Virus record (IMG/VR): IMGVR_UViG_3300010885_014692 | Span: 1-47,734 of that record | From: a virus | Direction: 5' to 3' (one strand) | Length of the DNA: 47,734 bases | Shown: piece after piece, positions 18,301 to 27,861 of the stretch | How the letters are laid out: every line of letters begins with the position of its first letter | Position numbering within the stretch: the stretch's first letter is position 1 | Notes under the pieces: model-generated | What the model was told of the DNA's origin: nothing | Database searches by the model: none | What the model saw: the letters and a program-made list of their open reading frames with translations, nothing else | Made by a program: the position numbers and the translations under genes

Positions 18301-21300
18301 ACTTCAAACACTAGATACACAAGAAGCAACTCTTATGGAATTGGGAGATGCTGTTGTAGCCAAAGTAAATGCTCTGCAACAAGAGATGATTTTATTTAAA
18401 TCTAATGATTATGAGTTAGAAGAAAGAGTTAATGACTTGTTAGAAATGGCTAAAGAACCATTTGTACAGGAAGCTATAGATAATCTTAGGGCTGAAAAAC
18501 AACTTCTTCAAGAAACAAAAGCTAGTTTAATAGAAACTCAAAAGTACTTAACCAGTCTTTTTGATATGGCTTCTACAGAAACAGATCTTCAGAAGTATTT
18601 AGATGAAATAGAAGAAATAGACAATACTCTAAATGCATTAGATGAAGAACTAGCTGCTTTAAATTCTGAAATAGCTGATTTAAATAAACAACTACTTAAA
18701 CCTGAATTTGTAGAAAGAGCTGCAATATTACAGACTTTTATAAATCAAATTATAGAAGACGCTAAATACACTCAAACAGAAGATAAAAAACCTGTTGGAG
18801 CAGAACCTATTGAAGAAACAGAGATAAAAGTTAAATTTACAGATTCAGCTGCAAAACCTATTACAACAGGATTTTTTACTACAGCTTCTTCTCAAACAGA
18901 TACAAAAGATGTTGATAGAGAAGACCCTCGTACTGTACGTTGGTTTAAATACATAAATGAAACCCCTTTAAAAGAGCTAAAAGATAATCATAAATTACTT
19001 GTATTTAATAAGAACTCAGGAATTGATGAAGCTAAATTAGGTGAAACCCCTGTAGATACTCAAGGAGAATACTTAGATAACTATGTAATGATTACTGACA
19101 AAGATGGTAATCCTATAGAAGTTAATGGATTGTATGTATGGTCACCTTTACATAAACCTGATAGAGATAAAAGTAAGTTTTCTTACCCAAAGAAAGAAGA
19201 TGGTACTTCTTTTACAGAAGAAGAAAAACAAGAAATGTACAACCAAGCTCAGAAGAAATACATTGAGTTTGTAAATAAAGTAAGTACTGAAAAAGTATTA
19301 TTACCTATTACTAACAGAAGTATAGGTATAAATAAATACAAGACAGGTAATACAATACTAGCAGCTACAGGTGAAGATGTTAAAAGTTTACCTCTAGTAG
19401 TAGCTACAAGCACTAAAGACAGAGTAGTTTCAGTAGAATTAGTTCAACAAACTGTACCTAATGTACCAGTAGGAACTGTAGTAACTGAAACTCAACGAGG
19501 TGACTACTTAGTTGTAAATCAAAATAATCTAAGCCAACAAGATGCTGAAGCTACGTATGAGTTAATTAAACGTATTGTAGATGGAGAAACTAAAATAGAT
19601 GGTAAAGATTTACGTGCTATCCTAGAAAACATTATATTTGTAGGTAAGACTAAAAGCCCTTATTCTTTCTTCTTCTACCCAAACAAAGATGGTGAAGGTA
19701 AAGGAGGTATTACAATGGGTGGAAAATCTATAGCTAAAGATTTAATGGAAAGTCAAAAAGAAGAGATAATAAACTTCTTAAAAACCAAGAGGTACAATGT
19801 AAATAAAGCTTCTTTAGAGAAAGCTCAGAAGAGCCTTAATTCTAATAAGCCTGAACCATTCTTTATGCCTAAGTTGACTGAAGCAGGGTTAGACTTTGAA
19901 AAGTATGAGTCATACAAACATTTCTTAGTGGATTCTTCTGTGAGAAGTTTAGATTCAATGCCTTTAACTGTATATGCACCTAACTTAGGTGAGATAGGTA
20001 ATAAGAATAAGTACTTAACTTTTACTGAACCAAAGAAAGAAACTAAAAAGAAAGGTAAAACAGCACCAATTGGAGAAACAGTATCTATTGGTGAAATACT
20101 AGGTAATGAAGAAGAAGCTCCTACAGAAGTTGCACCTCAAGATAAAATAGCTGAATACAGAGCACAAGAAGAAGAAGAAGTTAAAAAGATTATACCTAAC
20201 ATTGAAGATTATAAAGTTGATGGTGTAATTAATAAAGACAAGGTATTAGAGGGGATAGAAGAAAGAAAGAAAGAAGAATTAAAACAATTTGGGACAAGTG
20301 AAAAAAATACTGCTAAAAACAATATAAAAGTTTTGGGGGTAGATGAGTTTGTTTCAAGAGATTTAATGGAACTGGCTTATTCTAACGATAGTGGTAATAA
20401 TCCTATACTTGGAGGAGGGGGACAAACTTTAGATAAAATCATTGAAAGAGGCGGTTATTCTAAAGAAGAATTAGGTAAACTTTTAAAAACTGAAATAAAT
20501 AAAATTGAAGCTAAATATAAAGCTCAAACAGATGCTTACAATGAAATATATGATAGGTATAATAAGTTAATAACAGGAGCTGCTAAAGGTACTTCTACTG
20601 AAGTTGGTACGGAAGAAATAATTTCTACAACTCCTGAACAACTTAAAAAAGATGTTGCAGCTCTTTTAAACAAAGCTTTACAAGAATTAAAAGAAGCTAA
20701 TGCTACTGGAAAGCATTTTATTTTAGGATTTCATGGAGGTAGAACCTTTGATAAAGCGGATAGAACTAAACAATATACAGGAGAGTTTAGAAACTTTGAA
20801 ACTAGAAGGATAGCTGAATCAGCAGGTGCTAGATATGAAGGAGAAATGTTATTCTACACTGAAACTATAGATGAAGAAGATACATTTACTTATGAACAAG
20901 CTGTTAATGGAGCTACTGGATATGCAATTAAATACGGAGATGATACTCCCTCAATTCAAGCTTACTTAATACCTTTAAATGTAGCAAATTTTACAAATAG
21001 AGGTTTAGGAGAAGTTGGTGTTACTTATGATGATATTGAAGCTGATAGAATTAGAAAAATAGGTAGTGTAGATTTTACAAGAAAAATAGTTACAAAAAAT
21101 ACTACAGAAGCTCCTGTTACTGCCTTAGAAAAAATACAAGAACAGTATTACAAAGACAGGAAAGTTAGTGGGTATAGTAAATTAAACCATGCAACACCAG
21201 AAGAGTTTTTAAAACATCTTAAAACAACAGCAAAAGGTACTGATGGTAAAGCTAAACTAGCACAAGTAGCTTTAGAAGAGTTACAAAAGCTAGAAACTAA

Positions 21301-21493
21301 AGAAGAGCTTCCTTCGTTAGAAGGTGTTCAAGCTTTAGAAGATATACTACCTTCAGTAACAGTAAGTGAAGCAGATAGAGCAGAAGCAGTAGCAGGATTT
21401 GATAATTTCTATGGAGGATCTGCTGGAGTTTCCACTCCAACTTTAGCAGAAGCAAAAGAAGCAGAAGAAAAATGTAATGGTAAAGTAGGATAA
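15371..21493 (+). CDS. Giant ejected virion/cargo protein with hydrophobic patches, a long coiled coil and a possible ART-like C-terminus
   Basis: 2040 residues. Near the N-terminus, 165-200 is Gly/Ala-rich and hydrophobic (NFGFTVGTAAGAYATGG), and a second patch lies at 455-487 (LGVLIGALGLPVN); both could insert into membranes during ejection. Residues about 897-1120 form a long charged heptad-rich coiled coil. Residues about 1180-1520 look globular and contain a dense beta/alpha segment. The C-terminal 1774-1913 contains FHGG (H1788), GEMLFYTET and AYLIPLNV, in an order loosely like ADP-ribosyltransferase folds; this is weak. It directly precedes the virion RNA polymerase gene, with a 25-base A-rich leader between them. 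It is likely packaged and ejected together with the polymerase. Confidence 0.6.
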   Translation: MADGKPISFLDASNLKNSSRKAELVTDNSYIPAVTVEGPEYDLYKTASGKYGEFNPLEISPAALLDKNQSRLDTWANGIAQFTSKAGTSFINAVGGLEVSSMNWLAQGVTRGGDWNASDFTMDPLTQGLHAFDQKITDMFPVYQDPAEAEQPWYNQLNTADFWAGNVLPNFGFTVGTAAGAYATGGIGLTGMALKGTKTASAIANAGKATSRAIGRALKTGEQGINELRALGASEDLARGINTISQQAYTGKGLIAKQVLGSGIAAVGEAKFEAVGTYEETYRDLIGKGVDEATADEYAKKAANVDFMLNLPVLTMSNFVQFGKLFSTGKTLKNPVANFIKGNYSQGFATKNLQSFISRKLVSAPKWLQKTAKVAGTLGTTFKNSAWEGFEEWAQYQGNKVAKNYSERIRTGWDSGMGAQMNGVIGIMSATGEELGGVVEDVASLDPARIFGGEGGENFMLGVLIGALGLPVNTKGDFAGGIIGAFQDSKKEDQRVSQRNAFATDVVNNLNAMREKYGKNKTLRDALVSQSFSADAIEALEKGDFSTFKAMEALGIAHDVLTAAEAGQGDLFTDILNSSDPIIASEVRDHVRQNLKEGQVDPLANLTDEEIESKVTENKENLKKNIALIKKINSYVSPLNGITPELSKQITGKLFLVKDIENRMADVIRGLDSTLDLIRPKDPEEAAIFNEQVNEFFNPNNIKETLANVASNKDVADFEANVLNKVTELMKKGVLDQNEASDMASALFDLSRNSKLRKDTLEQYSKIAAEPEKYNEWVEQKIAESSVDQELTKIVGKTITDEYRNAGIDVPENIFDVEEGKFYGKMGNQTVTITKEKGKEPVIKVKGEPVSAANFLAMTKLNEFTPLSQAKYDEFAAIKLEQKAKEEARILTVAKFEGVINKFRAEVEKYAKQIDKVKELRKGFQERLADRQQMIKEAKDELAALYKNKNKFKKGNIPVLEALLEDINKDIAFVEEQLQTLDTQEATLMELGDAVVAKVNALQQEMILFKSNDYELEERVNDLLEMAKEPFVQEAIDNLRAEKQLLQETKASLIETQKYLTSLFDMASTETDLQKYLDEIEEIDNTLNALDEELAALNSEIADLNKQLLKPEFVERAAILQTFINQIIEDAKYTQTEDKKPVGAEPIEETEIKVKFTDSAAKPITTGFFTTASSQTDTKDVDREDPRTVRWFKYINETPLKELKDNHKLLVFNKNSGIDEAKLGETPVDTQGEYLDNYVMITDKDGNPIEVNGLYVWSPLHKPDRDKSKFSYPKKEDGTSFTEEEKQEMYNQAQKKYIEFVNKVSTEKVLLPITNRSIGINKYKTGNTILAATGEDVKSLPLVVATSTKDRVVSVELVQQTVPNVPVGTVVTETQRGDYLVVNQNNLSQQDAEATYELIKRIVDGETKIDGKDLRAILENIIFVGKTKSPYSFFFYPNKDGEGKGGITMGGKSIAKDLMESQKEEIINFLKTKRYNVNKASLEKAQKSLNSNKPEPFFMPKLTEAGLDFEKYESYKHFLVDSSVRSLDSMPLTVYAPNLGEIGNKNKYLTFTEPKKETKKKGKTAPIGETVSIGEILGNEEEAPTEVAPQDKIAEYRAQEEEEVKKIIPNIEDYKVDGVINKDKVLEGIEERKKEELKQFGTSEKNTAKNNIKVLGVDEFVSRDLMELAYSNDSGNNPILGGGGQTLDKIIERGGYSKEELGKLLKTEINKIEAKYKAQTDAYNEIYDRYNKLITGAAKGTSTEVGTEEIISTTPEQLKKDVAALLNKALQELKEANATGKHFILGFHGGRTFDKADRTKQYTGEFRNFETRRIAESAGARYEGEMLFYTETIDEEDTFTYEQAVNGATGYAIKYGDDTPSIQAYLIPLNVANFTNRGLGEVGVTYDDIEADRIRKIGSVDFTRKIVTKNTTEAPVTALEKIQEQYYKDRKVSGYSKLNHATPEEFLKHLKTTAKGTDGKAKLAQVALEELQKLETKEELPSLEGVQALEDILPSVTVSEADRAEAVAGFDNFYGGSAGVSTPTLAEAKEAEEKCNGKVG

Positions 21494-21518
21494 TAATTAA
21501 AATAAGAAAATAACATAT
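21494..21518 (+). promoter_or_regulatory. A-rich translation leader of the virion RNA polymerase gene
   Basis: The 25 bases between the 2040-residue ORF and the ATG at 21519 contain AAAATAACATAT directly before the start and no Shine-Dalgarno sequence. Similar AAATAACA/AATAACAAT strings precede the SSB-like start (45315) and the start at 46301 on the other strand. A-rich, SD-free leaders are usual in Bacteroidota. This is one of the few junctions in the rightward block without stop-start overlap, so the polymerase appears to have independent initiation. Confidence 0.45.
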
Positions 21519-24500
21519 ATGAGCTTGTGCCCAAACTTATCAGACCCAATAGTAAGTAAACAATTTAATGAACTTGTAGCAGCTACAAATACAGATATAG
21601 CTTATCTTATTTGGGATTTGAATGGAGGAAACTTCTTAGATAAAAATCCTGATGGTTCTAATAATCCAGCATTTAGTATATTAGCTACTAAAGTAGGTAA
21701 GTATAACGCACTTAAAGAAGTAGGACTAGCTCTTGTTGATAGTAATAAAGCTAAAGGAATTAAAACAGGTGTACAAGAACTATTTGATTCTAATCCTGAA
21801 TTAGCTAAGATAGGTACACAACAGCAATACTCTCAATACCTTGATAGTATATTTCCTAATAGCAAGGTAAAAGATATTGTTTATAGAAATACTAATAAAG
21901 ATTTATCTACTTTTTTACCTTCTGAAGAAACAAAAGGAATATATTTTTCAGGGGATTTAAAAGAAGTTGCTCAATATAACGGTAGAAGACAAAAAGGTGA
22001 ATCACAAATTTATGCAGTAGTTCTTAATTTAAAAAACCCAAAAGAATATAGAAAAAGATATGGAAGTTCTGATACAAGATATACAACTTTAGAAGAAACT
22101 ATTTCTCAGGGTAATGACGGTTTGATGGTAACAGGAAGGGAAGGAAACATAAATGAAGAACTTGCAGTTGTAAATTCTAATCAAGTTCATATATTAGGAA
22201 CTCAACAGGACATAGAAGGATTTAAAAAGTTTGTAGTAACCAAATCTAAACCAGCAGAAATAAAGCCTACAATGTCTCCTGCTATACTAGATGCTTCTGT
22301 AAAAACAGCGCATTTAAGATTAATGAGTGTTGTTATTGGAGAAAAAGGATTGCTAGGTGCAAGAGATTTAATTACAACCTTTCCTTCATTAGATGCATAT
22401 AAAGCAATATTAGGCCCTATAGCTAAGTTTTATACACAAGATGAGTTACGCCAAATATACAATGGAAATAAGAAATACATAAATTCTTTTATAGCTGAGT
22501 TTGAAAAGCCTATAGAAGAAAATACAACAGGTAAAAACAGTAGTGACTATGTTGATAGTAATAAGATAAGTCCTGATGAACTGGCAAGCTATACTGTAAA
22601 ACTAGCTTTATCTGCATTGCCTGTAACAGATTCTAATGGGCAATGGATAAAACATGATGAAAAGAAACTTGAGGGGTTGCCAATAGGAACTAACTATAAA
22701 GAGTCTTTGGATTACTTACAAAAGAAATTAGCTAATACTTTTTCTTACGAAGCTCAGAATAAACTATTTAATGAAGCACTTTTAAAAAGACCTAATCTTA
22801 GATTCCTTAATCAATGGTTTAAGTTTAATGAAGAAGTAACAACTAAAGATGATTTACTGCTAAGAACAGCATTCTTTAATACATTTGCTAAAGCAGATGT
22901 ACCTTTTATTATTGCTGTACTAGGTAAAGAGTTTAGATCTTTTACTCCTAAAACTTCACGAGAAGAGGACTTTCTTAAAAAATGGGAGTCTAATATGATT
23001 AACTCTCCTGTAGTTACTTTTGATGAAAAGCAGAATACCTATGTACTTGATGTAAAGAAACTAAGACAGCTAACAGAAACTGAATCACAAGGAGCTACAA
23101 CTAAAAAGATAACTACTAATTACTATGAGTTTTTAAAACTACTTGGTTATCCTGAAAATATTAAAACATTAACCAGTTCTTCTGCAATGGAAGATGTTAG
23201 GTTTATCAAAAGTCAATTAACTGAAAATATTCCAATACATGAGTTCTTTGATAAAGAAGGATTAAAGATTAATAAAGAACTATTAGCAATTACTAATGCT
23301 GCTATAGAAGCTTCTGATGTACAAGAACCTATATCAATAAAAGATAATAATAACAACAACAGAAACTCTATAGGTATACCTACTGCTTTACATTTATTAG
23401 TAGACCAATACAAAAGAGGGGGGCTAGAATACTCTTTAATAAACAACATCCCTAATAATAAGATGTTAAAAGAGATACAAGCAGGTAATGTAGAGATAGT
23501 AAACCTAGCTCAATATAAAAATGATAATAATATAAAACAAGACTTTGATAGTCTTGATGAAAGTGGTATGGCTGAAGCCTATGCTAATTTTCTTTTGGAT
23601 GATATGTATCCATATTTACCTTCAGGTGATAGGAGTAGTGAGTATGCATTCAGAGTAAAATGGTCTCACGATAATTTACCCACCATAAAGAATTTGATGG
23701 GTGTAATTAAAGATATTAATGGGTCTGTAGTTGAACGAGATAAATTAATAAAAAAAGAAGAAGAAAAGACTGGTAAAAAAGCAGTACTAACCCAATATGG
23801 GCTCCCTTTATTTTTTGGTATAACTAATGAATCTCAACTAGAAACTAAGATTGCTGAAGAAGCAGCTAGTATTAAACAAAACTTTGAAAGGTTAGGACTT
23901 AAAACAAAAGGTGTAGACTTTAATGAAATAGCTTTAAGATATTGGTATTCATTTACTCAACAAGGACAATTGTTTACAGGTGATGTAACTAATTTTAAAG
24001 ACCCTTTTAAGAGGTTTACTTTGTTTACCTCTACTCGTACTGCAATGATTAATGATCAGGCATTTAACGATACTTTAAATAAGTTATACCCTAGATTAGA
24101 TGGTAAGAAAGCTGATGGCTACGAAAAAACCATAGTACTTACAGACCCTACAAGTGACTTTCCTGAAATGGAAAAACAGTTTAATATATCTGCACAAGAC
24201 TATAAAGACCAAAAAGAAATATTTGATGCAGCAGGAGCTGTAACTATAGATGCTTACAGAGAAATAATGATTAAGTCTGATAAGTGGAATGAAGATTGGG
24301 ATACTTGGTATGATTATATGACTATGAAGTCAGATAAAAGACCTAGAGTAGCAGGGCCTATATTAAAGACTATATATAGTGGGCCTTTGTTTGACGAGAA
24401 TAATGAAGCTCCTAACAATGTGTATATACCTGCTGCATACAAATCAGCTTACAAAGTATTAGCCCCTCGTACTAATAATGCAGTAGAGCAAAAGATGTAT

Positions 24501-27500
24501 GATAAGATGGTAGCTAAACAGATAGGTATAGCTCTATTTAAATCAGGTAGTAAGCTACAGAACCTTGCTTTGCAAGATATGAATGCTGAAGAATACACTG
24601 AAACCCAAAATATAAGTTATGATTATATGGGCTTCAACTTAGATACATCAGGGGAAGAACATTTAAATGTAACCTTTGGTACTCAGTCAGGTAAATTACT
24701 TACTGTAGATTTATATGGTAAGAATGCTCCAACTACTTTAAATACAAGGAATGGTGTTAAATCTAAAGATGAGGTAATAAATAGTTATAACACCCACATA
24801 CAAGAATTAGATGCTTTACGCAGAAAAACATTTTTAGAGAATATAGGTGTAGTAGTAAATGCAGAAGGTAATTTAGAAGTAAGGGATGGTAATTATGATA
24901 GGCTTATATCTCGTATAGAACAAGGTTTATTAGCTCGTAATACAACAAGTGTTACTGAATATCAGGTAAAAGAAATACTACGTAGCAAAGAAAAGCTTGT
25001 AGATGCCTTAGCTGAAAAAACTAAGTTTGAAAATATGATTATGTCTATATTTAATTCAGATGTAGTCAAAAGAAATATGCCTGGAGAAATGTTAGTACAG
25101 GTTCCTGACCTTACTGGAGAACTTAAATTCTATACAAAGAATGCTAAAGGCTATACTAACTTATCTGAAATAAGAATTACTTTACCAAAGAAACTTGTAC
25201 CTTACGTAAAAACATTGGAAGGTAAAAATTTCTCTGAAAAATTAGTTACATTCAACACAATGATAGCTGAAGGTAAAGTAGATAAAAGAATACTTACTTT
25301 AGTACCTTTCAGGATACCTTCACAGTTACAAAATGCAATAGAAGCTGTAGAAATAAAAGCTTTCTTAGACCCTGCATTAGGTAATACAATGGAAGTACCT
25401 GCTGGTATAACTGTAAAAGTAGGATCTGACTTTGACGTAGATAAACTGACTACATACATGCCTAACTTTGCTATAACTAAAGATGGCTTAGAGTATGTAA
25501 CAGAACCTAAAGATTCTTCAAAGCTAAAAGAAAAACTATCCGAATTAAAAGAAAGTTTAAAACTAGCAACTATAGGTAAAGCAGATGTTTTAAACAGAGA
25601 AGAAAGAGAAAGACTTGAAATATCAGATACAGAATATATAGAACTAGTAGAGTTTTATACTAATCAAATAGATGAAATAGAGCCTGAACTACAAAAACTA
25701 ATAGATGAGGTAAGGTATTTAAGTGCTTTTTCCACAAAGAAAGTATTGGAAAATAAAGTAATTGAAGATTTTATAGATATACTAACAAGTGAGGAACTGC
25801 AAGAAAACTTCCTTACTCCTGATAGTACTGATGTTTTAATGTCACTAGGTTCTGAGATTAATAATATCTACCAAAAAGAAAAAATAGACAAAGCTGATAA
25901 TACAGCTAAACTATCTTTTAACAATGTAATTAAAACAAGGACTAACCTTCTTAGGTTTAAATCTCTTGTTGGGCAAGCTGCACTGGCTGCTACAAGTCAT
26001 TCTTTAGCACAAAAAGCAGGACTTACTTATTCTAACCCTGCGCTAAGAGGTATTTATTTTACAAGTGTTCCTGAAGGAGATGTAATAAGCTTAGATTTAA
26101 TTAAAAATCCAGTAGACAGTATAAAACCTTCAGACATTTTTAAACAGTTTATATCATCTTCAGTTGACGTATCTAAAGAAGGTAATGATTTTCTTGTTAA
26201 TGCTAATGTTAATGAACGTACATTCCCTGTAATACAAGCTTTAATAAAAGCAGGTGTACCTCTTAGAGATGTTATGTATTTTATTAATCAACCAATACTA
26301 AGAGAATTACAAGAAAAGCTAGACAGAAATGACTCTATAGCTAACTTAGATAAGCAAAAGCCAAGTCAAGTTGCAAGAGAACTGATGAATAGCTACGGGT
26401 TAAATAGATATTATTATAGTCTAGATAAAGTAGATGATTTAACAAGATTTAGCACTTCTGAATTAAAAGGAATGCTTACTACTACTCCTATAGAAAATCT
26501 TACTGAACTACAAAAGAAAAAACAAACTGAAATATTATATCAGTACGAAATGTACAGAAAGACTATTGCAGCAGATATGAGTGAGCTGCAGCAAGTAACA
26601 GCAGTAGATACTAAACAAGGAGGTAAATCACTTGCTGAGAACCTTATACGCATGAAGAATGCAAAAGCTTTAAATGATAAAGGAGTATTTGGTAACTTAG
26701 ATAAGATGTTTTCTGAAACCATTTTGAAAGAACAAAAAGAGGGTGCAGAAATGGCTTATAAATTATGGCCCAATGTATTTAAGTTTGCCTTGCATAGTAC
26801 AACTAATGGCATTGATTTACTAGACGAGTTTTTTAAAGATTTTGATAATGCTTTAACTACAAATAAAATAAATGCTTTAGAAACACTAGATAGATTTTTA
26901 ACTGCTTACATACTACTAACTAATGGAGTAAAAGGAAAAGCTTCAATAGGTAGTTTCTATACAAGACTTATAGAAAAAGGAGAAGCTGTAAAAGAGCTTA
27001 TCAAGATGAAAGAAAAATATCCTGAAAATCCTGTAATAAAGCAGCTAGTACCTATGATGCCTGATAATGAAAGAACTACTTACAATATAAAGTTATTTAG
27101 CAGAGATTATAGTGCGTATGAAAAAGAAACTTTAATACAAGGGTTTGAAGAACTTATGGTTGCTGAACCTGAGTTTGGTAAAAAGCTTATTATGCAACAA
27201 CTTTTACAGTCAGGTGTATCTTCTTCTATGAGTAGCTATCAAGATATATTACCAAAGGAATACATAAATGTTACTAAAGATAGGTTAGCTAATTTTGCAT
27301 TTGACCCAAAACAAGTAATAAAAGAGTTTTATGAAACTATGTGGAAAAACCCAAACGTATTAGAGGCTAAGTTTATAGGAGGGTACAAAGGGGGAAAGCT
27401 ATATCGTAAAAACAATGCAAAATATTTAAGTATTGTAGCAGGAGAAAAAGTAAATGGTAAAAATAAAAAGTACTTACTTAAAAATACAGGAGATACAGAT

Positions 27501-27860
27501 GCAGAAGGAAATAATATATTTGTTCCTGTAGCTTTAAAAAGTAACTATCCTTATGGTATTAATATAGGTAGTATAAATATGAATCGTGGCTCTGATTTAT
27601 ATATACCACAAGCTTCTACTACAACTACAGAAGAAAGTGATTCTCCATTCATTGAAGGAGATTCAGAAATTATGAGTACCTTTACTAAAGTAGATAAAGC
27701 AATAGAAGATGCTTGGAATAGTTTAAGTATAGACCAAATGAAAGACCTTGAAAAAAGAAAAGGTATAAAATCACTTCAAGATTTTGAATCTGCTATTACT
27801 GATATGATAACAGGAGGTATGACACAAGAAGAAGCATTAGAAGATATAAAAGAATGTTAA
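21519..27860 (+). CDS. crAss-like virion DNA-dependent RNA polymerase with N-terminal ADP-ribosyltransferase-like domain
   Basis: 2113 residues. The catalytic signature is SDFDVDKL, with D1304, D1306 and D1308 as the magnesium-binding DxDxD motif. It is preceded by FRIPSQLQNAIEAVE and VKVGSDFDVD, the arrangement known for the virion RNA polymerase of crAss-like phages (studied in phi14:2, about 2180 residues), a two-barrel enzyme related to eukaryotic RNAi polymerases. It would be packaged, ejected and used to transcribe early genes. Residues 1-60 form an N-terminal module common in Bacteroidota phage virion proteins (NELVAATNTDIAYLIWDLN). Residues about 118-240 look like an ART fold: VYRN (R123), GIYFSGD (S144), VVLNLKNPKEY and EELAVVNSNQVHILG (E213/E214). 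The polymerase call is firm; ART activity is inferred. Confidence 0.9.
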   Translation: MSLCPNLSDPIVSKQFNELVAATNTDIAYLIWDLNGGNFLDKNPDGSNNPAFSILATKVGKYNALKEVGLALVDSNKAKGIKTGVQELFDSNPELAKIGTQQQYSQYLDSIFPNSKVKDIVYRNTNKDLSTFLPSEETKGIYFSGDLKEVAQYNGRRQKGESQIYAVVLNLKNPKEYRKRYGSSDTRYTTLEETISQGNDGLMVTGREGNINEELAVVNSNQVHILGTQQDIEGFKKFVVTKSKPAEIKPTMSPAILDASVKTAHLRLMSVVIGEKGLLGARDLITTFPSLDAYKAILGPIAKFYTQDELRQIYNGNKKYINSFIAEFEKPIEENTTGKNSSDYVDSNKISPDELASYTVKLALSALPVTDSNGQWIKHDEKKLEGLPIGTNYKESLDYLQKKLANTFSYEAQNKLFNEALLKRPNLRFLNQWFKFNEEVTTKDDLLLRTAFFNTFAKADVPFIIAVLGKEFRSFTPKTSREEDFLKKWESNMINSPVVTFDEKQNTYVLDVKKLRQLTETESQGATTKKITTNYYEFLKLLGYPENIKTLTSSSAMEDVRFIKSQLTENIPIHEFFDKEGLKINKELLAITNAAIEASDVQEPISIKDNNNNNRNSIGIPTALHLLVDQYKRGGLEYSLINNIPNNKMLKEIQAGNVEIVNLAQYKNDNNIKQDFDSLDESGMAEAYANFLLDDMYPYLPSGDRSSEYAFRVKWSHDNLPTIKNLMGVIKDINGSVVERDKLIKKEEEKTGKKAVLTQYGLPLFFGITNESQLETKIAEEAASIKQNFERLGLKTKGVDFNEIALRYWYSFTQQGQLFTGDVTNFKDPFKRFTLFTSTRTAMINDQAFNDTLNKLYPRLDGKKADGYEKTIVLTDPTSDFPEMEKQFNISAQDYKDQKEIFDAAGAVTIDAYREIMIKSDKWNEDWDTWYDYMTMKSDKRPRVAGPILKTIYSGPLFDENNEAPNNVYIPAAYKSAYKVLAPRTNNAVEQKMYDKMVAKQIGIALFKSGSKLQNLALQDMNAEEYTETQNISYDYMGFNLDTSGEEHLNVTFGTQSGKLLTVDLYGKNAPTTLNTRNGVKSKDEVINSYNTHIQELDALRRKTFLENIGVVVNAEGNLEVRDGNYDRLISRIEQGLLARNTTSVTEYQVKEILRSKEKLVDALAEKTKFENMIMSIFNSDVVKRNMPGEMLVQVPDLTGELKFYTKNAKGYTNLSEIRITLPKKLVPYVKTLEGKNFSEKLVTFNTMIAEGKVDKRILTLVPFRIPSQLQNAIEAVEIKAFLDPALGNTMEVPAGITVKVGSDFDVDKLTTYMPNFAITKDGLEYVTEPKDSSKLKEKLSELKESLKLATIGKADVLNREERERLEISDTEYIELVEFYTNQIDEIEPELQKLIDEVRYLSAFSTKKVLENKVIEDFIDILTSEELQENFLTPDSTDVLMSLGSEINNIYQKEKIDKADNTAKLSFNNVIKTRTNLLRFKSLVGQAALAATSHSLAQKAGLTYSNPALRGIYFTSVPEGDVISLDLIKNPVDSIKPSDIFKQFISSSVDVSKEGNDFLVNANVNERTFPVIQALIKAGVPLRDVMYFINQPILRELQEKLDRNDSIANLDKQKPSQVARELMNSYGLNRYYYSLDKVDDLTRFSTSELKGMLTTTPIENLTELQKKKQTEILYQYEMYRKTIAADMSELQQVTAVDTKQGGKSLAENLIRMKNAKALNDKGVFGNLDKMFSETILKEQKEGAEMAYKLWPNVFKFALHSTTNGIDLLDEFFKDFDNALTTNKINALETLDRFLTAYILLTNGVKGKASIGSFYTRLIEKGEAVKELIKMKEKYPENPVIKQLVPMMPDNERTTYNIKLFSRDYSAYEKETLIQGFEELMVAEPEFGKKLIMQQLLQSGVSSSMSSYQDILPKEYINVTKDRLANFAFDPKQVIKEFYETMWKNPNVLEAKFIGGYKGGKLYRKNNAKYLSIVAGEKVNGKNKKYLLKNTGDTDAEGNNIFVPVALKSNYPYGINIGSINMNRGSDLYIPQASTTTTEESDSPFIEGDSEIMSTFTKVDKAIEDAWNSLSIDQMKDLEKRKGIKSLQDFESAITDMITGGMTQEEALEDIKEC

Positions 27861-27861
27861 T

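Noticed and set aside
21850-22250. ART-like segment of the polymerase as recently acquired by composition
   Set aside because: Hand counts on four 60-base lines averaged about 30 percent GC, not clearly different from the surroundings, so composition gives no support.
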